Assembly: GCA_021806645.1 (NCBI GenBank)
Contig: JAJZQX010000001.1
Location: forward strand, 1 to 64,000
Source: Myxococcales bacterium
GTDB taxonomy: Bacteria; Myxococcota; Myxococcia; Myxococcales; Anaeromyxobacteraceae
Direction: 5' to 3'
Length of the DNA: 64,000 bases
Shown here in pieces: positions 1 to 12,100 of the stretch. A program made the position numbers and the translations under genes. How positions within the stretch are numbered: position 1 is the stretch's first letter; every line of letters starts with the position of its first letter. The notes under the pieces were generated by a model that had not been told where the DNA came from, did no database searches, and saw only the letters and a list, made by a program, of their open reading frames with translations.

Positions 1-36
1 AACGTCCATTCCGACCCACATCGTTGTAGTTTTCAT
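1..36 (-). CDS. Start of an IS110-like transposase (partial, runs off the left edge)
   Basis: Only the first 12 codons lie in the window. They read MKTTTMWVGMDV on the minus strand, preceded by a GAGGAG ribosome binding site about 8 bases before the ATG. The hydrophobic run ending in G-M-D-V resembles the start of IS110-family transposases, where the Asp is the first residue of the DEDD catalytic centre. The gene faces away from gltI. With so few residues this is a lead rather than an identification. Confidence 0.4.
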   Translation of the reverse strand, partial: MKTTTMWVGMDV

Positions 37-147
37 TCGATCGGCTCCTCGTTTGCGGCTCTGGCCGCGGCCTTGCCGAGGCTAACCCGCGCTCAACGAG
101 TGAGCCGGTCGTTCCATACTGTCTAGGGGACCACCCGGGGGGGCCGA

Positions 148-3100
148 ATGGACCGACAGATCCGGGCCCACCTGGAGACCCTCGAGGCCGCCCCGGGCGA
201 CCCCGAGGCCTTCCGGGCCCTCGAGGCGGCCTACCGGAAGGGCGGTCGCTTCGAGGAGCTGGCGTCGTTGCAGGAGGCGCGCTCCCGGGTGGTGCCGGTC
301 GCCGAGGCCGTGCGGCTGCTGGCGCAGGCCGCCGAGCTGTCGCGCCGCGAGGCCGCCAACCCGGTGCGGGCCGAGGAGCTCTACCGCGCCATGCTGGCGA
401 TCGAGCCGGCCAGCCAGCCGGCGCTGCAGGCGCTCTCCGAGCTGGCGGAGGCGCGCCAGGACTGGGCGGCGCTCACCGACGTGCTGGAGCGGCGGGCGCT
501 GGCCACCACCGAGCCGGCCGAAGGCGCGAGGCTGGCGCTCCGGCTCGGCCGGCTCCATGAGGAGCAGCTGGGGCGGCGCGACCGGGCCGTGCTGCGCTAC
601 GCCGCGGCGGTGCGGCTCGACTCCGGGCTGGTGGAGGCGCGCCGGCGCGGCCTCGAGGCCTGCCTGGAGCTGCGGCGGTACGCGCAGGCCAAGCGGCTGC
701 TCGACACGGCCCGTGACGGCGGGGCCGAGCGGCTGGCGCTGGCGAGGGACTACGCGCGGCTGGGCTCGACGCTGGCCGACCAGGCGCTCTTCCACGACGT
801 CGCCATGGACTCGCTCATCGAGGCGCAGATGCTCGACCGGGCCGCGCCGGGCGCCGCCGAGGCCCGGGAGCGGCTCACCGCGCTGCCGCGCCGCTGGCGG
901 GAAGAGGAGGCCGACCTGGAGGCGAAGGCGGCCACGGCGCCCCGGCGCGAGGCCTCCGAGTTGCTGATGCGCGCCGCGCAGCTCAGGGCGGCCTACGCGC
1001 CGGACGGGCTGGGCCCGGCCGTGGACCTGCTGGAGCGGGCCTGGTCGCAGGCGCCCGGCCAGGCCGCCGTGCTGGAGCTGCTGGAGCGGGTGCTGGAGGA
1101 ACGCAAGGACTTCGGCGGCCACGCCGCGGCGCTGGAACGGCTGGCGTCGGCGACGCGCGACCGCGGCGCGCTGGTCCAGCTCCACCTCGCGGCCGCCCGG
1201 CTCAAGCTGGTCCGGCTCGGCGACGCGCCGGGCGCCCTGGCGGCGCTGGCCCGGGCGCTGGAGCTCGACCCGGCCTGCGAGCCGGCCGCGCTCCAGTCCT
1301 TCGAGCAGCTGGCCGACGCGGGCCGTTTCGCCGACGCGCTGGCGGTGCTGGAGCGCCACCTCGAGGCCACGCCGGTGAAGCCCGGCCACGCGCTCCTGCG
1401 AGTGCGCGCCGCCGAGCTGGCGCGCTCATGGCTCGACGACCCGGAGCGGGCGGAGCGCCACCTCGAGGCGGCGCTGCGGGCCGATCCCGGGAACGCGCCG
1501 GCGGCGGCGGCGCTGGCGCCGCTCCTCGCCGAGCGGGGTGAGTGGCCCAGGCTGGCGGAGGTGCTGGCGATGCGGGTGGCGTCCGAGCCCGACGCCGCCG
1601 AGCGGATCCGCCTGCAGGAGCGGCTGGCCGCCGTCGAGCTGGAGCAGCTGGACCGGCCCGGCGACGCCTTCCGGACGCTGTCGCGGGCCCTGGCGCTAGA
1701 CCCTCGCCGCGCCCCGGTTCGCACCATGATGGAGGAGGCGGCCCGGAGGGCGCGGCTGGTCCCCGAGCTGTGCCGCGCGCTCCGCTCGGCGGCCCAGACG
1801 GTGACCGGGGAGCCGGCGGTGCGACGGGCGCTGCTGCGGCGAACCGGCGAGCTGCTGGATCGCGAGCTGGGACGGCCAGAGGCGGCGGCCGAGGCGTGGC
1901 GCGAGCTGGCCGCCGACGATCCCGCCGACCGCGAGGCGGCCGGTGCGCTGGCCGATTGCGAGGCCCGCGCCCGCCAGCGGGAGCAGGAGCTGGCCAGGCT
2001 CGAGGCGGCCCACGCCCAGGCCGGTGGGGCCGCCCGGCAGGGAACCGGCAACGCGCTGGCGCGCGCCCTGAGCAGCGCGGGGCGTGGGACGGCGGCGGCC
2101 AAGATCTGGCGCGAGCTGCTGGCATCTTCGGCCGACGACCAGGAGGCGCTCTGGGGACTCCACGCCGCGCTGGAGGCTACGCCGGGCGCGGTGGCGGCCG
2201 ACGAGCGGACCCAGGTGCTGGCACGGCTGGCGGGGCTGGTGCACGGCGCGGCGGAGCGGGTCGAGGTGGAGCTGGAACGGGCCTCCGTCCTGGACGCGCC
2301 CCTGGGGCGCCACGGCGAAGCGGCTGGCGTGGTCACGGCGGTGCTCTCCTCCGGCGGGGCCACCAGCTCGCAGCAGCAGCAGGCGGTCGCGCTGCTGGAG
2401 CGGCTGCTGGCCCGCGGCGTCGATCCGCTCCGCATCGCCCGGGTGCTGGCGCCGGTCCACGCCGCGCGCGGCGAGCCAGCCAAGCAGGTGGCGATGCTTG
2501 AGCTGGTGGCGCGCCGCCTTCCCCCCGACGCCGATCCGCGCGAGCGGGCCCGCCACCTGCTCGACGCCTCGGCGATCCGGGCCGAACGGCTGGGCGACCT
2601 GCGTGGGGCGCTCACCGCCGCCGCCGAGGCGCTCCGGGCCGCGCCCAGCCACGCCGAGGCCCGCAAGCGGTGCGAGCAGCTGGCCGGCCAGGTCGGCGCG
2701 CAGGCCGAGCTCTATTCACTCCTGGTCGAGGCGGCGCACAAGCTGGAGGGGAGGCCGGACGAGGAGGCGGTGCTGCGCCGGCGGGCCGCCACGGTCGCCG
2801 AGGAGGAGCTGGGCGCCTCGGACGCCGCGGCCGAGCAGCTGCGCCGCTGCCTGGCGCTTCGCCCCGGCGATCCGGAGCTGCTGGCCCGGCTGACCCGGGT
2901 CTGCCTCGTCGCCGAGCGCTGGGACGAGGCGGCCGAGCTGCTGGGCGAGCGGGCCCGGGCCGCCGCTGGCCCGGAGCGGTCGGTGCTGCTGGGGCAGCAG
3001 GCCGAGGTGCTTCTGGAGCGGCTCCACCGGGCACCGGCCGCGGCCGAGGCCTACCGCGAGGCGCTGGCGCTGGCGGGACCCGCCGGTCGGAACCGGCTGC

Positions 3101-6100
3101 TCTCGCGGCTCGCGGCGGCGCTGGCCGCGACCGGCGACGCGGCCGGCCAGGCGGCGGCGCTCAACGAGCTGGCGGCGACCACCGACGATCCCGCCGAGGC
3201 GGCCCGGGCGGCGCGGGAGAGCGCCCGGCTGGCGGCCGGCCTCGGCGACCAGGCCGGCGCCGTGACCCGGCTGGCGGCGGCGGTCCGAGCCGACCCCACC
3301 GACGCCGCGGCCATCGGCTCGCTGGAACAGGCGCTCGCCGACCCCGAGCCGGAGGTCGTGCTCACCGCCGCGCAGGCGTTGAAGCAGGTCCACTCGACGA
3401 GCGGTGACGTCGGGGGGAGACTGCGAGCGCTCTGCGCCGTGGCCCGGGTCCACCCCGAGGGCGCCGAGCGGGCGGCCGCCTGGCACGAGGTGGCCCTGCT
3501 TCACGAGCAGGCCCGCGCCAACCCGGCCGACGCGCTGGGTGCGGCGGTCGAGGCGGTGCGGGCCAGCCCGGGCGACACCGGGTTGCGGCGGGAGCTGCGG
3601 CGCGTGGCCGACCTGGGCCGCGACCCCGAGGCGGCGGCCCGGGCCATGGAGGAGGCGGCCGAGGCGCTGGACGGCGCCGAGCGGGCCGTGGTGCTCCGCG
3701 AGCTGGGCGACTGGTTCGAGCGGCGGCTCGAGGCGCGCGAGCGGGCGGCCGCGGCCTGGGAGCGGCTGCTGGCGGTGTGGCCCGAGGACGCGGGGGCGCT
3801 GGCGGCGCTGCGCCGGCTCTACCGCGCGACCGAGCACTGGCCCCGGCTGATCGACGTCTGCGAGGCCATCGCCGTCCACGCCGTCTCGCCGCCGGCGCGC
3901 CAGGATCCGCTCCGCGAGATCGCCGCGCTGGCCGAGTCGCGGCTCGGAGACCTGCCGCGCGCGGTCGAGGCCTGGCGGCAGGTGGCGGCGCTGGCACCCG
4001 GGGATCGCGACGTGGCGGCGGCCATCGAGCGGCTGCTGACGGCGCTCGACCGCCCCGCCGAGCTGGCGGCGGCGCTGGAGGCACGGCTCGGCAGGGCCTA
4101 CGATCCGGAGACGGCCTTCCGGCTGGCCGAGCTGCTCCGGACCAGGCTCGACGACCCGGCCGGTGCGCTGGCGCTCCACGCCGAGCTGGCGAAGCGCGAG
4201 CCGGGCCAGTCCGGGCCGCGCCAGGCGCTGGCGCTGCTCTCGGCGCTCCCGGGGACGGTGGGGCGAGAGGCCCTGGGCGTGGCCGACGCCGCGCTCCGCG
4301 TTGCCGGTGATCACGCTGGCCGCGTGGCCATCCGCGAGGCGCGGCTGTCGGCGGTGGACGAGCCGCTGGAGCGGGTCCGCCTCCACGCCGAGGTGCGGGC
4401 GCTGCTGGAAGGGGAGCTCGGCGACCCCGCGGCGGCGCTGGCGGCGGCGCGCCGGGCCTTCGACGAGGGCGGGCCAGGGCGAGACGACGCCGAGCTCGAC
4501 CTGCGGCGGCTGGCGACGGCCGGCGGCACCTTCGGACCGCTGGCCGACGCCTACCAGGCGGCCGCGGGCGCGGGGGGCGAAGAGGGGCTGGAGTGGCTGC
4601 GCAAGGCGGCCCGGGTCCGGGACGTCGAGCTCTCCGACGGCCCGGGGGCCATCGTGGCGTGGAAGGCGGTGCTGGAGGCGCAGCCCGAGGACGGCGAGGC
4701 GCTGGAGGCGCTGGAGCGGCGCTACGCGGAGGTCACGGCGGTCCGCGAGCAGCTGGAGATGGCGCAGCGGCGGGCCACCCTGGCGACCGGCGACGCCCGG
4801 ATCCCGGCGCTCCGCCACGCCGCCGACATCGCGCGGCGGGCCGGCGACGCCGAGGCGGAGATCTCCTCGCTGTCCGAGGCGCGGCTGGTGGCGTCGCGCG
4901 ACGAGGCGGTGCTGGCGGCGCTGGAGGACGCGCTGGCGCGGGCCGGCCGGACGTCGGCGCGGGTCGAGGTGCTGCACGCCCTGGCGGACCTGGCCGGCGA
5001 CCGGGATCAGGCCGAGCGGCTGGCGCTCCTCTCGCGGCGCGCCGAGCTGCTGGAGCTCGACCCGGATCCGCAGCGGCCCATCGACGCCTACACCGCGGTG
5101 CTGGCGGAGTCGCCGCGGGATCCGGTCGCGGTGGCCGGGCTGGAGCGGTTGCTGCAGCGCCCCGACACGCGCGCCCAGGCGCAGCGGATCCTCGAGGACG
5201 TGCAGCGGCTGGCCGGCGATCCGGCCCGGCTCGCCGCCCTGCTCGAGATCCGCCTGGAGGCGACGACGGCGGCGCACCGGCCGGCGCTGCTGGCCGAGAT
5301 CGCCGGGCTGCGCGAGCGCGGGGGCGAGCGGGGGGCCGCCTTCGCCACGCGGCTGAGGGCCTTCGAGGAGGCGGCGGCCGCCGGCGCCGACGATCCGGCG
5401 GGGCGGGCCGACCTGGAACGGCTGGCGAGCGACGCGGCGGCGTGGGAGGCGGTGGCCAGGGCCTACCAGGCGGCCTTGCCGCGGGTGCCGGCGGCGGCGC
5501 TGGAGCTGCGCCGGCGGTTGGCCACCATCTGCGGCGAGCGGCTCGGGGCGCTGGACCGGGCGGTGGCGTGGTGGGATGAAGTGGCTGCGGTCGATCCCGG
5601 GCCGGGGCCGTTGACGGCGCTGGTGCGCTTGCGCCGGCGGCAGGGGGAGAAGCGGGAGCTGGTCGCGGCGCTGCTGCGGCTGGCCGAGGCGACGCCGGCG
5701 CCGGAGTCGAAGAAGGAACTGCTTTTCGAGGTGGCCAAGATCATGGACGAACAGCTCGCCAACCGCGAGGGCGCCATCGAGGCGTACCGGAAGATCCTCT
5801 CCATCGACCCCGAGGACCCCGGGGCGCTGCGGCTGCTCGGGCGGTTGCTGGGCGTGGCCGAGCGCTGGGAGGAGCTGGCCGCGGTGATGGAGCGGGAGGC
5901 CGCCGCCGCCGCGCGCCGCCCCGATGCCGCCGCCGAGGCCGCCGAGCTGCGCTACCGGCTCGGCCGGATCCGGCAGACCCGGCTGGCCGACGCCCCCGGG
6001 GCGCTGGCCGCCTACCGGCAGGTGCTGGAGCGGGCCCCGCGCCACCCCGGCACGCTGGGGGCGCTGCAGGAGCTGGCCCGGACCAGCGGTCCGGCCGCGC

Positions 6101-9100
6101 TCGACGCCGCGCTGCTGCTGGAGCCCATCTACGTCGCCGAGAGCGAGCACGCCAGGCTGATCGAGGTGCTGGAGGCGCGGGTCCAGAACGAGGCGGCTCC
6201 CTCGGCCCGCTCCGGGCTGCTGCGCCGGATCTCGGCGCTCTACGGGACCCAGATCCGAAACGGGGAGCTGGCCTTCACCGCCGCGGGACGCGCGCTCAAC
6301 GCCGATCCCGACTCGGTCGAGGCGCTCCGGCTGGCGGTCGGTTTCGGCCGGCAGATCGGCTGCGGAGACCAGATCCAGCTCCTGCTCGCCGAGAACGCCG
6401 ACCGGGCCCACGAGCCGGCCGCCCGCGTGGAGTACCAGCGTGAGCTGGCCCGCCTGGAGTCGGACCCGGCGCGCGCCGCCGAGGCCTGGCAGCGGCTGCT
6501 GGAGCTGGCGCCGGAGGACCGCGAGGCGAGCGCCGGCCTGCTCGACACGCTGCGAGGCGGCCCGGACGCCGAAGCGCTGGAGAAGGCGCTGCGGCGTGCG
6601 CTGGCGCTGGAGGAGCGGCCCGAGGGGCGCGAGGCCCTGCTGGCCGACCTGGCGATGCTGCAGGAGGAGCGGCTCGGCGATCCGGCCGGTGCCGCGGCCA
6701 CGCTGAAGCGGCTGCTGGAGCTGGCCCCGGGGAACCGCGAGGCCATGGCCCGGCTCGACCGGCTGCACGTGGCGGGCGAGCGGTGGGTGGAGCTGGGCGA
6801 CCTGCTGGGCCGCGAGCTCACGGCGGCCCGGCAGGCCAGCGACGCGCCGGCGATTCTGGTCTTCTGCCAGCGGCTGGGCGAGCTGAAGGAGACCCGGCTG
6901 ATGGACCGTGACGGGGCCCTGGCCCTCTACGAGGAGGTGCTGGCGTCGCGCCCCGACTCCCCGGAGGCACTGGCGCGGCTCGGCGCCATGCTCGAGAGGG
7001 ATCCCGGGAACGCGCGCGCCGCCCAGGCGCTGGAGACGGCCTACGCAGCCGCCGGAGACCACCGGCAGCAGGCCATGGCGCTGGAGACCCGCGCCACGGG
7101 CCGCCCCGATCGGCAGGAGCGCAAGGCCCTCTGGATCCAGCTGGCCGACCTGCGCGAGGGGCCGCTGGCCGAGCCCGAGCTGGCCTTCGTGGCCCTCTCT
7201 CGCGCCTTCCGCGACGATCCGGCCGACGACGCGCTGCGCGCTCGCGTCGAGGCGCTGGCGGCGAAGACCGGGCAGTCCGAGGAGCTGGCGGCGCTCTACG
7301 AGGACGAGATCGAGAAGCTCCAGCCCGCGCCCAAGGCGTCGGTGTCGCTGGTGCTGGGACGGCTCTACGAGGAGCAGCTGGACGGCCCGCCGCAGGCCGC
7401 CCAGTGGTACCAGCTGGCTCGCGCGCTCGATCCGGCCGCCGCGCCGGTGGCGCTCCCGGCGCTGGAGCGGCTCCTCCAGCGGCTCGAGGCCTGGGCCGAG
7501 CTGGCCGAGGTGCTGCAAGCGCGGTCCGTGGCGGCCACCGGCGGCGAGCGGGTGCAGCTCCTCTACCGGCTCGGCCGGCTCTGCGAGGAGCGGCTGGCGG
7601 CGCCCGACCAGGCGGCCCACGCCTACCAGCAGGCCCTGGCGGTCGACCCGCGCCACCTGCCGTCGTTGCAGGCGCTGGAGCCGCTCCACGAGGCGGCCGG
7701 CCGCAAGGAGGAGCTGGCTGGCAACCTGGCGGCGCAGCGCGCGGTGGTGAGCGACGCCGCCACCCGCGAGCGGCTGCTGGCCAGGCAGGCGACGCTGGCC
7801 GCCGAGCTGGGGCGGCCCGAGGAGGCGGTCGAGCTCTGGCGCGAGGTGCTGGGGCTGCGGGCCCGCCACGAGGAGGCGCTGGCGGCGCTCGAGGAGCTGC
7901 TGCAGCAGCTGGAGCGGTGGAGCGAGCTGGCGGCGCACCTGCGCGTCCGCATCGCCGCCACCGTGGACCGGAGCGAGGTGACCCGCCTCAACGACAAGCT
8001 GGGCTGGCTGATGGGCGTGAAGCTGGGCGACCCGACCCAGGCCATCCAGTCCTACAAGGCCGTGCTGGCCTCGGACCCGACCAGCAAGCGGGCGCTGGAG
8101 TCGCTGCGCGACATCTACGCGGCGCAGGGCGACCTCGAAGGGCTGGCCGGGACGCTGCGCCAGCTCATCCCGCGGCAGGAGGATCCGGCCGGCGTGAAGC
8201 GGATCCGGCTCGACCTCGCCGAGGCGCTGGCGCGAGCCGGCCAGAAGCTGGCGGCGGTGGAGCAGGGGAAGCTGGCCTTCGGCGTCGAGCCCCACACCGT
8301 GGAGGAGCTGGTCCGGATCGAGGAGGTCTTCCGGGCCGCTGGCGCCGCGGCCGACGGGATCCGCGCAGCCGAGGCGCGCGCCGCGGTGCTGGCGGGCAGC
8401 GGCGGGCCGGCCGAGGCCATCCCGGCCTGGCTGGCGGTGGCCGAGCTCTGGACCCTGCAGAAACGGCCCGACGCGGCCGCCGCCGCGCTCGACAAGGTGC
8501 TGGCGCTCGACGTCGGCAACCGGCCGGCCTTCCTGCAGCTGCGCGCCCTCCACACGGCCGCGGCCAACTGGCGGGCCTACGCCGATCTCTGCCTCCTCTT
8601 CGCGCCGCACGCCGAGCCCGAAGAGCGGCTGGCGCTGCTGAAGGAGGTCGCGGTCCTCCGCGAGCAGCGGCTGGGCGAGAAGCACATGGCGTCGCTGGCC
8701 TGGAACAGGGTGCTGGGCGAGGCGCCGGGCGACGAGCAGGCGCTGGCCGAGTGCTGGCGGCTGGCCCAGGATTCCAAGGACCAGGACACGCTGGCCGTGG
8801 TCATCGAGGACGCCGCCGACAAGGCCCGGGGCATGGTGCGGGCCCGGCTGCTCCTCAAGCTGGGCCAGCTGCTCGACGCCCCGCCGCTCGACGACGCCGA
8901 GGGGGCGGAGAACGCCATCCGGCGAGCCCTCGAGGCCGACCCGGCCAACCCGGAGGCGCTCGACGCGCTGGCCGGGCTCTTCAAGCGGCGCGGTCGCGTC
9001 CAGGAGCTGGTGATCACGCTCGAGCAGAAGCTCGAGGCGGCGGCCGGGCTCGACGAGAAGAAGGCGCTGCTGCTGGAGGTGTCCCGCCTCTACGATGGCG

Positions 9101-12100
9101 TCCTCCACGACGTCGACGAGGCGGTGGCCGCGCTCAGGCGAATCCTCGAGCTGGACGGCGGCGACCCGGCCGCCCTCGAGGCGCTGGCGGCGCTCTTCCG
9201 GCGCGAGCACCGCTGGGGCGAGCTGGCCGCGGTGCTGGCCCGGGCTCGCGACCTGGCCGGCGACGACGCCGCTCGGCTCGGCTGGCAGCTCCAGATCGCC
9301 GGCCTCGACGAGAACGAGATCGGCGACGAGGAGGCGGCGGTGGAGGACTACCGGACCGTGCTCGGGCTCGACGACCGGAACGCCACGGCCCTGGCCGGCC
9401 TGGAGCGGCTCTACACCAAGCTCGACCGGTTCGCCGAGCTGAACCGCGTCTACGAGCGGCAGGTCGAGCTCTCGGCGGACCCGGCCGAGCAGGTCCGCAT
9501 CCTGGCCAGGAGCGCCGGCATCTTCGAGGAGAAGATGCACGACCCGGCACGGGCCACCGCGCAGAACGAGGCCATCCTCCGCGTCGAGGGCGGGAACCTC
9601 TCGGCCATCAAGGCGTTGGAGCGGCTCTACCGGGACCAGGGGCTCTTCGACCGGCTGCTCATCGTCATGGATCACCACCTGAAGCTGCTCACCGACCACA
9701 AGGAGCAGGTGGCGCTGATGGTGACCATCGGCGACGTCTGGTGGAAGGAGATGTCGCGCGTCGACCGGGCCGAGGCCATCTTCAACCAGGCCATCCAGCT
9801 CGACCCCGAGTCGCGCCAGGCGGTGGCGGCGCTGGGCCGGCTCTACGAGCGGAGCGGCAACTGGAACCTGTCGCTCGACATGCTGCAGCGCGAGGCGCGC
9901 ATCGCCGGCGCCAGCCGCGATGCCGTCGAGATCTACGTCCGCATCGGCGCCATCCAGGAGGGCATGCTCCTCGACCTGGCCGCCGCCAGGGAGGCCTACG
10001 GCAAGGCGCTGGCGCTCGACCCCGGCTGCCTGCCGGCGCTGCGGGCCATGAAGGGGATCGCCGAGCGCGAGGGGAACCGCGACACCTACCTGGAGATGCT
10101 CACCGCCGAGGCCCGCTACGCCGAGGACGACGAGCAGCGGGCCGATCGCTGGAGCGAGGTGGGGCGGATCTTCCAGGAGGAGCGCGACGACCGTGACGGC
10201 GCGGTGCGCGCCTACGAGGAGGCCTTGAAGCGCAAGGCCGATCACCTGCCGGCGGCGCGGCCGCTCTCCGACCTCTACGTGGGCCTGCAGCGCTGGCCGG
10301 ACGCGGCCCGCGTGCTCGAGGCCATCGTCCGCACCCTCGAGGGCGGCGGAGACGCCAAGGAGCTCTGCCGCCAGTCCTACCGGCAGGGGTACGTGGCCGA
10401 GAAGCTCGGGCAGCGCGATCAGGCGCTGCGCAGCTACCGGCGCGCCTACGAGCTCGACGCCACCTACCTGCCGGCGCTGGAGGGGCTGGGCAACCTGCTG
10501 GTGGCGGAGGGGCAGTTCGAGGAGGCGCTGCGCATCTTCACCGCCATCATCATCCACCACCGCGACCAGCTCACCGACCTGGAGGTGGTGGAGACCCACT
10601 GGCAGATCGGCGAGGTGGCGGGCAAGCTGCAGCAGCCCGACCGCGCCATCGGCAGCTTCAAGAAGGCACTGGAGCTCGACGGCGGCCACGAGCCCTCGCG
10701 CCGCAGCCTGATCCGGCTGCTGGAGGCGGCCGGAGACTGGGACGGGGCGGTGGAGCAGCGGCAGCGGCTGCTGGCGTCGCTGGACGGGCGGGCTCGCTTC
10801 GAGGCCTTGGTGGCCATCGGGCAGGCCTGCCGCGACCGCCTCAAGGATCCCTACCAGGCCATCGACGCCTACCTGGGCGCCTCGAAGATCGACCCGACCG
10901 ACCTGCAGGTCACCGAGGCGCTGCTGGCCCTCTACCGCGAGACGCGGCAGGGGCAGAAGGCGGCCGACGTGCTGGCGCAGATCCTCGACCGGCCCGAGGT
11001 GCAGGCCGACGGGCCGCGGGCCGCCAAGCTCCACGTGCTGCTGGCCGAGATCCTGCGCGACGAGGTGAAGGACGAGGCCGGGGCGCTGGCGCAGTTCGAG
11101 AAGGCGCTGGACCTGAACCCGCGGCAGCCGCAGGCCTTCGCGTGGATCGAGCAGGTGCTCGGCGGAGGCAAGCGCTGGGCCGAGCTGGAGCAGGCCTACC
11201 TGCGGATGGTGCAGCGGCTGTCCAAGTCGCCCGAGGCCGCCGCGGCGCGGCTGGCGCTCTGGAAGACGCTGGGCGACCTGTACCGCAACGTGCTGAAGAG
11301 CGACGACGGCGCCCGCATGGCCTACCAGGTGGTGTCGCGCGCCGATCCCGAGGACGCCGTGGCGGTGGAGCTGTACGCCGATCTCTCGGCGCGGACGCCG
11401 GGGCAGGAGGCCGAGGCGATGCAGGCCTACCGGCAGCTCCTCAAGCTCGGGGCCAAGCCGCAGAAGGCGCTGGCCGCGCTGGTCTCGCTCCACGCCACCC
11501 TCAAGCAGTTCGACCGGGCCTACTCGGCGGCGCAGGTGCTGGTCCACTTCACGGGGCAGGCGACGCCGGAGGACGTGGCGGTGGTGGGGCGGCTGCGAAA
11601 GTTCGCGCGGGAGCAGGCCTCGCGCCCGCTCGACGACAAGCTCTGGGGGCTGCTGCTCCACGAGCGGCTGCGCGGCCCGCTGGCCGACATCATGTCGCAG
11701 CTGGCCCAGCACGCCCGCCCCATGTTCGTGCAGAGCCCGAAGGAGCTGGGGCTCAACCTCAAGAAGGACGAGCTCGACGTGCAGGCCTCGATGCTCTTCC
11801 TCGTCAACATGTTCAAGTACGTGGTCCGCACCCTCGGGGTCGAGCCGCTCAGGCTCTTCCGCCGCGGGGAGGTGCCTTGCCGGCTCCAGCTGGTGCCGAC
11901 CGACCCGCCGGGCGTGCTGGTGGCGGAGGAGCTGTTCTCCGACCGGCCCAAGAAGGAGCTCTGGTTCACGCTCGGCAAGGCGCTGGCCTTCCGGCGGCCC
12001 GAGCTCTACATGGCGCGGCTCATGCCGCACGACCAGCTCGACCTGGTCTTCCAGGCGGCTTGCAGCCTGGGCACCTCCAGGTTCGTGGTCACGGCCGACT